Shown: positions 59,021-64,000 of the stretch, piece after piece
Numbering within the stretch: position 1 is the stretch's first letter
How the letters are laid out: each line of letters opens with the position of its first letter
NCBI RefSeq assembly: GCF_003610465.1
Contig: NZ_RAQI01000001.1
Span: forward strand, 434,001-498,000
Source of the DNA: Xenorhabdus ehlersii
Lineage (GTDB): Bacteria; Pseudomonadota; Gammaproteobacteria; Enterobacterales; Enterobacteriaceae
Length of the DNA: 64,000 nt
Reading direction: 5' to 3'
The notes under the pieces: model-generated
Database searches by the model: none
What the model saw: the letters and a program-made list of their open reading frames with translations, nothing else
Told to the model about the DNA's origin: nothing
Made by a program: the position numbers and the translations under genes

Positions 59021-60781
59021 TTAATAACCAATAGCGGCACCGGCAGGTCGCCGTGCATCGTTGGCGCCGTAGATGTAGCCTTCACGGACAATACCTGATA
59101 CGGCTGAATCATTACCTGATGATTGTGGAGTCACACCAGCGGCACCCGGCAATCCAATCATGATTAATTCTGCGGCTCCCCAAGGTATCTGTTCCACCAT
59201 TTTGTAGCCCATTTTTTCCAGTAAGTTTAGGGTGTCTTTCGACAAGCCACGTTGTTCATAATAGACTTCGTCAGGTAGCCATTGATGATGGATCCGTGGG
59301 CTATTGACAGCTTCTTGTGGTGGCATGTTGAATTCGATGATATTCAGGGCCGCTTGTAGCGTGATGGAGATAATGCGTGAACCTCCGGGAGAACCTAAGA
59401 CCAGGAAGATTTTATTATCTTTGGTCACGAGTGTTGGGCTCATTGATGATAGTGGGCGCTTACCAGGGGCTATTGAGTTGGTTGCACCTTGCACTAGCCC
59501 GTACAGGTTTTTCTCACCAACTTTAGTTGTGAAGTCGTCCATTTCATCGTTAAGGAAAAAGCCTGTTCCTGGCGCAATTACAACGGCACCAAAACGTCCA
59601 TTGATGGTGTAAGTTGTTGATACCGCGTTTCCTTCTTTATCTACTACGGAATAGTGGGTAGTTTCCGGTTTTTCATGGGAACCAATGCCTGGTTGAATAT
59701 TCACCGATGGAGTGGCTTTATTCGGTTGAATCTCTTTTCTGATCGATTCGGCATAACTTTTACTTAACAGTCGATCAAGCGGGTTATTAATAAAGGCGGG
59801 ATCGCCCAGATAGGTATTTCTATCCATATAGGCGTGGCGCATGGCTTCTGTCAATGTGTGAATATAAGCAGCAGAGTTGTATCCCATGGATTTAAGATCG
59901 TAGCCTTCAATGATGTTTAATATCTCGCATAACGTAACACCGCCAGAGCTGGGAGGTGGAGAAGAGATAAACTTGTAGCCTCGGTAACTACAAGTGACGG
60001 GTGTTGTTTCTGTGATATGGTAATTGGCAAAATCCGCTGCGGTGATAATTCCGCCTGATTTTTTTGATGCTTGTTCAACTAATTGGGGAATTTTGCCGTG
60101 ATAAAAAGCATCAGGCCCATGTTTGGCAATCATTTCCAGCGTGTTGGCTAAATCGGTTTGGATAAGCCTGTCCCTTGGTTCGAATGGTGTGCCATCCTTG
60201 CGCAGGAAAATACGGGCAGCTTCTGGATCTTGAGCGAAACGCTTCACTGTAGTATCCAGAATATCGGTATCGCCACGGGTCAGTATATAGCCTTCGCGCG
60301 CCAGTTTGATGGCCGGTGCCATGACTTGTTCGCGAGTTAATGTGCCGTACTTTTTCAATGCCTCTTCAAATCCCATGACTGTGCCTGGTACAGCAATCGC
60401 GTTATAACCATACAGGCTGGCACCTTTGATAACTTTTCCATCTTTATCCAGATACATATCAGCGTTAGCCGCGGCAGGGGCTGTTTCACGGAAATTGATG
60501 AAAGTATCTTTTCCATTAGCGAGATGGATGGTCATAAAGCCACCACCGCCAATATTACCGCAGCAGGGATTAACCACTGCCTGGGCATATCCAACAGCAA
60601 CTGCGGCATCAATGGCATTCCCACCCATTTTGAGAATATCGATGCCAGCTTGTGAAGCAAGACGTTGTGAGCTGACAACCATGCCCTGTTTAGCTTCAAC
60701 AGCAGGTTCAGTGGCAGAATAAAGTGGAGTAGAAATAAGTAGGGATACAGCGATAAGTGGTATTTTCCATGCTTTGAACAT
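59021..60781 (-). CDS. ggt: Gamma-glutamyltranspeptidase
   Basis: Periplasmic Ntn-hydrolase that cleaves or transfers gamma-glutamyl groups of glutathione and other peptides. It has 586 residues (E. coli 580). Signal peptide MFKAWKIPLIAVSLLI..LYSA. The precursor self-cleaves before the catalytic Thr in TTHYSVVDKEG into large and small subunits. The small subunit carries RPLSSMSPTLV and LGSPGGSRI (gamma-glutamyl pocket). The lid-loop Tyr region is GRFGAVVIAPGTGFFLNDEM. All expected catalytic elements are present. Not located here in E. coli. Confidence 0.96.
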   Translation of the reverse strand: MFKAWKIPLIAVSLLISTPLYSATEPAVEAKQGMVVSSQRLASQAGIDILKMGGNAIDAAVAVGYAQAVVNPCCGNIGGGGFMTIHLANGKDTFINFRETAPAAANADMYLDKDGKVIKGASLYGYNAIAVPGTVMGFEEALKKYGTLTREQVMAPAIKLAREGYILTRGDTDILDTTVKRFAQDPEAARIFLRKDGTPFEPRDRLIQTDLANTLEMIAKHGPDAFYHGKIPQLVEQASKKSGGIITAADFANYHITETTPVTCSYRGYKFISSPPPSSGGVTLCEILNIIEGYDLKSMGYNSAAYIHTLTEAMRHAYMDRNTYLGDPAFINNPLDRLLSKSYAESIRKEIQPNKATPSVNIQPGIGSHEKPETTHYSVVDKEGNAVSTTYTINGRFGAVVIAPGTGFFLNDEMDDFTTKVGEKNLYGLVQGATNSIAPGKRPLSSMSPTLVTKDNKIFLVLGSPGGSRIISITLQAALNIIEFNMPPQEAVNSPRIHHQWLPDEVYYEQRGLSKDTLNLLEKMGYKMVEQIPWGAAELIMIGLPGAAGVTPQSSGNDSAVSGIVREGYIYGANDARRPAGAAIGY

Positions 60782-60903
60782 GTGTTGTTCTCCTGAGGAT
60801 AGGCCAATTGTTATTAATCAATCGTTAATTGATTTGAGTTTTTGTGGTGTTTTTGTTGCGAATGCGTAATTCACCTTATCTAAAGCTCAGGATTTTTGAA
60901 AGT

Positions 60904-60932
60904 AAAAAACCAGCCGACTGGGCGGCTGGTTT
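60904..60932 (-). terminator. Terminator of the peroxiredoxin gene
   Basis: On the minus strand a 10-bp stem AAACCAGCCG/CGGCTGGTTT is followed by T's (TTTTTT overall), 49 bases after the peroxiredoxin stop. Confidence 0.85.
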
Positions 60933-60980
60933 GGAATGCTTCATAACATAAAGTTATGAACTGATTGAATCCTAACGGGA

Positions 60981-61583
60981 TTACAGCTTATCAGCGTTTT
61001 TGGTCAGGTATTTTGCTACGCCTTCAGGTGAAGCGCCCATACCTTCCAGGCCTTTCTCCCATTGTGCAGGACAAACTTCGCCGTGCTCTTCATGGAATTG
61101 CAGAGCGTCAACCATACGCAGCATTTCATCGATATTACGGCCCAGTGGCAGATCGTTAACCACTTGATGACGAACAACACCATTTTTGTCAATCAAGAAA
61201 GAGCCACGCAGAGCAACGCCAGCTTCTGGGTGCTCAATGCCGTAAGATTTCATGATGTCACGTTTGATATCAGCAACCATTGGGTATTTGACTTCGCCGA
61301 TACCGCCTTCGCTGATTGGGGTTTTACGCCATGCGTTGTGAACGAATTCAGAGTCGAAGGATACACCAACAATTTCAACACCACGTTTCTGGAATTCTTC
61401 ATAGCGATGATCGAAAGCAATCAGCTCAGAAGGGCAGACGAAAGTGAAATCCATTGGCCAGAAGAAAATAACAGCAGGACGGCCATTCAGGTGTTTTTTC
61501 AGATTGAAGTTATTAACAATTTCACCGTTACCGAGAACTGCGGCAGCCGTAAAGTCAGGGGCTTGGCGGGTTACTAAAACCAT
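60981..61583 (-). CDS. Typical 2-Cys peroxiredoxin (AhpC/TSA, PrxC type)
   Basis: A 200-residue thioredoxin-fold peroxidase reducing H2O2 and organic peroxides in the cytosol. The peroxidatic Cys50 is in DFTFVCPSE with Arg127 downstream (GVALRGSF); the resolving Cys171 is in EVCPAQW; C-terminal tail AKYLTKNADKL. This is the 200-residue form common in Yersinia and Serratia, distinct from E. coli AhpC (187 aa), and no ahpF adjoins it, so its reductant is probably thioredoxin. Own promoter expected in the 200-base gap upstream. Confidence 0.95.
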   Translation of the reverse strand: MVLVTRQAPDFTAAAVLGNGEIVNNFNLKKHLNGRPAVIFFWPMDFTFVCPSELIAFDHRYEEFQKRGVEIVGVSFDSEFVHNAWRKTPISEGGIGEVKYPMVADIKRDIMKSYGIEHPEAGVALRGSFLIDKNGVVRHQVVNDLPLGRNIDEMLRMVDALQFHEEHGEVCPAQWEKGLEGMGASPEGVAKYLTKNADKL

Positions 61584-61782
61584 AATTGACTCCTGTGATT
61601 TTAAAAAGATGTTATGTAAAAACGGGTTACAGCATAAGGAATTAGGTTATAGCAATAAAGGATAAAATACCAATCATTATAATAGATTTTACCTATCAAT
61701 AAGATGTTTTTAATTCCTTTTAGACTACATAAGATAAAACTATTTATGAAAAATTCAAGTGATGAAAAGTTCAAGACAGATG

Positions 61783-62370
61783 CTACTCAAGCAGACGCTT
61801 ATTTGATGCTAGTGCCATCATTTCTGGGTAGAACTGGCAAAATAGTGCTTCAAAATCAAGGTAATGATTTTCTATATCCTGATACGATCCTGTCAGTGCG
61901 GATAATTTGGGACGCCTGCGAGCCATGCTTTGCAAGACATTGGCGATGCATGACATATCGGCATAACGGATGAACAAGTTTTGTGACCAGAGGTAGTTGT
62001 TCAATTCCTGAAATTTTTCAGGAGTTGAAGCGAGATGAGGCTCTATATTGTGGCGGGCAAGATTGATAAATTCGGGCAGGGAGTAATTTTTTTCAAACTT
62101 GCCCCAATGCCGAGAAAGAAAGTGATCCCAGATGATATCAAGAGTAATGGGGGCAACGCGCCGATATTCGGGGCGAAATAATTTGCGTGCTGCCATGACA
62201 AGTGGATGCTTATCCGTCAGGCTGTCCACCCGACGGTGCATACGGATACCCGCTACAATGTCAGAACTGAATGTGCCTTCTGGAGATCCTCGGACGAAAT
62301 CCGCCATCAAATTCCCCAATAAGGAACTTTCCGCTAATGCAGCTAAATGAAGGTGTGCGAGAAAATTCAT
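61783..62370 (-). CDS. acpH: Acyl carrier protein phosphodiesterase AcpH
   Basis: Removes the 4'-phosphopantetheine group from holo-ACP. It has 195 residues from 62370 ([12 protein letters not shown]), as in E. coli (193 aa). HD-like metal-binding motifs include [32 protein letters not shown] and [15 protein letters not shown]. Divergent from queA, as in E. coli. Confidence 0.95.
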   Translation of the reverse strand: MNFLAHLHLAALAESSLLGNLMADFVRGSPEGTFSSDIVAGIRMHRRVDSLTDKHPLVMAARKLFRPEYRRVAPITLDIIWDHFLSRHWGKFEKNYSLPEFINLARHNIEPHLASTPEKFQELNNYLWSQNLFIRYADMSCIANVLQSMARRRPKLSALTGSYQDIENHYLDFEALFCQFYPEMMALASNKRLLE

Positions 62371-62488
62371 GGTGCGAGTATACAGTAAAGAGTGCACCAT
62401 AAATAGTTAAACCAGGTGCTTCTTTGTTGCACCCTCGCGCTTGCAGCACTAGACTAGTCCGCCTGTTTTTTTGAATGATACAGATAAA

Positions 62489-63562
62489 ATGCGTGTCGCT
62501 GATTTTACATTTGAACTGCCTGAAGAGCTGATTGCTCACTATCCCCAGCCACAGCGAAGTGCTTGCCGCTTACTTTCCCTTGATGGTGAAACGGGCAAAC
62601 TGACGCACGGTGTTTTTACTGATGTGCTGGATAAGCTGGAAGCTGGTGATCTGCTGGTTTTCAATAATACCCGCGTTATCCCTGCGCGTCTGTTTGGCCG
62701 TAAAGCGACAGGGGGGAAGTTGGAAGTTTTAGTCGAAAGGATGCTGGATGATAAGCGAGTGCTTGCTCACGTTCGGGCTTCCAAGACACCGAAAGAAGGC
62801 ACTGAGCTTATCCTCGGTGAGACCCAAAACATTAAGGCAACGATGCTGGCGCGTCATGATACTTTGTTCGAAATCCGTTTTGATGATGAGCGTGATGTAT
62901 TGACCATTTTGGACCAGATTGGTCATATGCCTTTGCCACCTTATATTGCTCGTCCTGATGAAGATGCGGATCGCGAGCTATATCAGACAGTCTATAATGA
63001 ACGCCCAGGCGCAGTGGCAGCACCGACTGCCGGATTGCACTTTGATGAACCTCTTTTGGCTGCCTTGCGTGAAAAAGGTATTGAAATGGCCTTTGTCACC
63101 CTGCATGTTGGTGCCGGTACTTTTCAACCTGTGCGAGTAGAAACCATCGAAGATCATGTGATGCATGCCGAATATGCGGAAGTGCCACAGGATGTCGTGG
63201 ATGCAGTACTGGCATGTAAGGCGCGTGGCAACAGGGTTATTGCTGTAGGAACAACATCAGTCCGTTCACTGGAAAGTGCCGCGAGAGCTTGTCAGGATGG
63301 GGTTATCGCGCCATTTTTTGATGATACCCAAATCTTTATTTACCCTGGATTTGAATATCAGGTTGTAGATGCACTGATCACCAATTTCCATCTGCCTGAA
63401 TCCACACTTATCATGCTGGTTTCTGCGTTTGCCGGTTATAAGAATACCATGAATGCCTACAAAGAAGCGGTAGCAGAAAAATATCGCTTTTTTAGTTATG
63501 GTGATGCAATGTTTATCAATCGCAATAAAATGGCAGTAAAAGAGCGGGTATCAGAAGAGTGA
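62489..63562 (+). CDS. queA: S-adenosylmethionine:tRNA ribosyltransferase-isomerase QueA
   Basis: Penultimate step of queuosine synthesis: transfers the ribosyl part of SAM to preQ1 in tRNA, giving epoxyqueuosine. It has 357 residues from the ATG at 62489 ([19 protein letters not shown]); E. coli 356. Conserved motifs are [49 protein letters not shown] and [20 protein letters not shown]. Upstream of tgt in the same direction. Confidence 0.97.
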   Translation: MRVADFTFELPEELIAHYPQPQRSACRLLSLDGETGKLTHGVFTDVLDKLEAGDLLVFNNTRVIPARLFGRKATGGKLEVLVERMLDDKRVLAHVRASKTPKEGTELILGETQNIKATMLARHDTLFEIRFDDERDVLTILDQIGHMPLPPYIARPDEDADRELYQTVYNERPGAVAAPTAGLHFDEPLLAALREKGIEMAFVTLHVGAGTFQPVRVETIEDHVMHAEYAEVPQDVVDAVLACKARGNRVIAVGTTSVRSLESAARACQDGVIAPFFDDTQIFIYPGFEYQVVDALITNFHLPESTLIMLVSAFAGYKNTMNAYKEAVAEKYRFFSYGDAMFINRNKMAVKERVSEE

Positions 63563-63705
63563 GTACCAGAAGAAACGGTGCCGATATAAATTAAGTGCTT
63601 TGCAATAAAAGATTTTAAAATCAAAATACTCTTCATTTCAGCTTCGCTGATTTGAATGGCATCTAAACATAGCATCAGACTGTCTTTCTGATGTCTGGAG
63701 GTTAA

Positions 63706-64000
63706 GTGAAATTTGAGTTACAAAAGACGGATGGGAATGCCCGTCGTGGTCGTTTGATTTTTGATCGCGGCGTTGTGGAAACCCCGGCGTTTATGCCTGT
63801 GGGAACTTACGGCACGGTAAAAGGTATGACACCGGAAGAGGTGAAAGAAACGGGAGCGCAAATCCTGTTGGGAAATACTTTCCACCTTTGGTTGCGTCCG
63901 GGACAGGAAATCATGAAGTTGCATGGTGACCTGCATGATTTTATGCAGTGGCAAGGCCCTATTCTGACCGACTCTGGCGGTTTTCAGGTTTTCAGCCTTG
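63706..64000 (+). CDS. tgt: tRNA-guanine transglycosylase Tgt, 3' end outside window
   Basis: Exchanges guanine-34 for preQ1 in tRNAs with GUN anticodons. Start GTG at 63706 with GGAGG four bases upstream; 98 codons are visible before the window ends. The reading [19 protein letters not shown].., [28 protein letters not shown] and [12 protein letters not shown] matches the E. coli N terminus, including the active-site Asp of TDSGGF. Follows queA after 143 bases containing a small hairpin (CATCAGA..TCTGATG). Confidence 0.96.
   Translation, partial: MKFELQKTDGNARRGRLIFDRGVVETPAFMPVGTYGTVKGMTPEEVKETGAQILLGNTFHLWLRPGQEIMKLHGDLHDFMQWQGPILTDSGGFQVFSL

Overview
The window is chromosomal DNA from a gamma-proteobacterium of the order Enterobacterales, most likely Xenorhabdus or the closely related Photorhabdus (Morganellaceae). 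Three things point there: near-full-length Enterobacterales proteins in conserved order, AT-rich intergenic DNA with many insertion sequences and toxin-antitoxin modules, and an intact xaxAB (alpha-xenorhabdolysin) pair. Genus assignment is inference; no rRNA or tRNA gene was seen.

The window joins three blocks that lie far apart in E. coli, plus accessory DNA. (1) 1-12.1 kb: yjjX, trpR, slt, ettA, nadR, radA, serB and smp, in E. coli order. It is interrupted by an added gene for an ABC ATPase with every catalytic motif eroded, and by an IS5-family (IS427-group) insertion inside smp. (2) 12.1-17.7 kb: dkgA, a decayed yqhD remnant, yghB, metC, exbB and exbD, with a Fur box. (3) 17.7-33.4 kb, accessory: a dinJ-yafQ cassette between duplicated terminators; a beta-glucoside-type PTS operon with its own HPr and a cytidine-deaminase-like gene, divergent from a PRD regulator; xaxAB; an SGNH hydrolase/acyltransferase pair; an IS1 element cutting into a trimeric adhesin; a TetR regulator; a VapC-type TA pair. 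(4) 33.7-64 kb: a porin, then the E. coli rdgC-mak-sbcCD-phoBR-brnQ-acpH-queA-tgt backbone. Into this are inserted cpdB, four oppA-like genes (one broken by a second, identical IS427-group copy), gltP, hicAB, ggt and a peroxiredoxin.

Functionally the window combines NAD, tryptophan and serine regulation and synthesis, iron-uptake energisation (ExbBD), phosphate sensing (PhoBR), and DNA-end processing (SbcCD, RadA, RdgC). It also carries unusually heavy peptide and amino-acid scavenging (OppA array, GltP, BrnQ, Ggt) and a secreted pore-forming toxin, which fits a bacterium living on proteolysed insect tissue. The most unusual local signals are the catalytically dead ABC ATPase, the PTS/glycosidase/deaminase operon, the two cases of gene cargo sitting between duplicated terminators, the paired decay of yqhD and dkgA, and a perfect NadR box in front of nadR itself.
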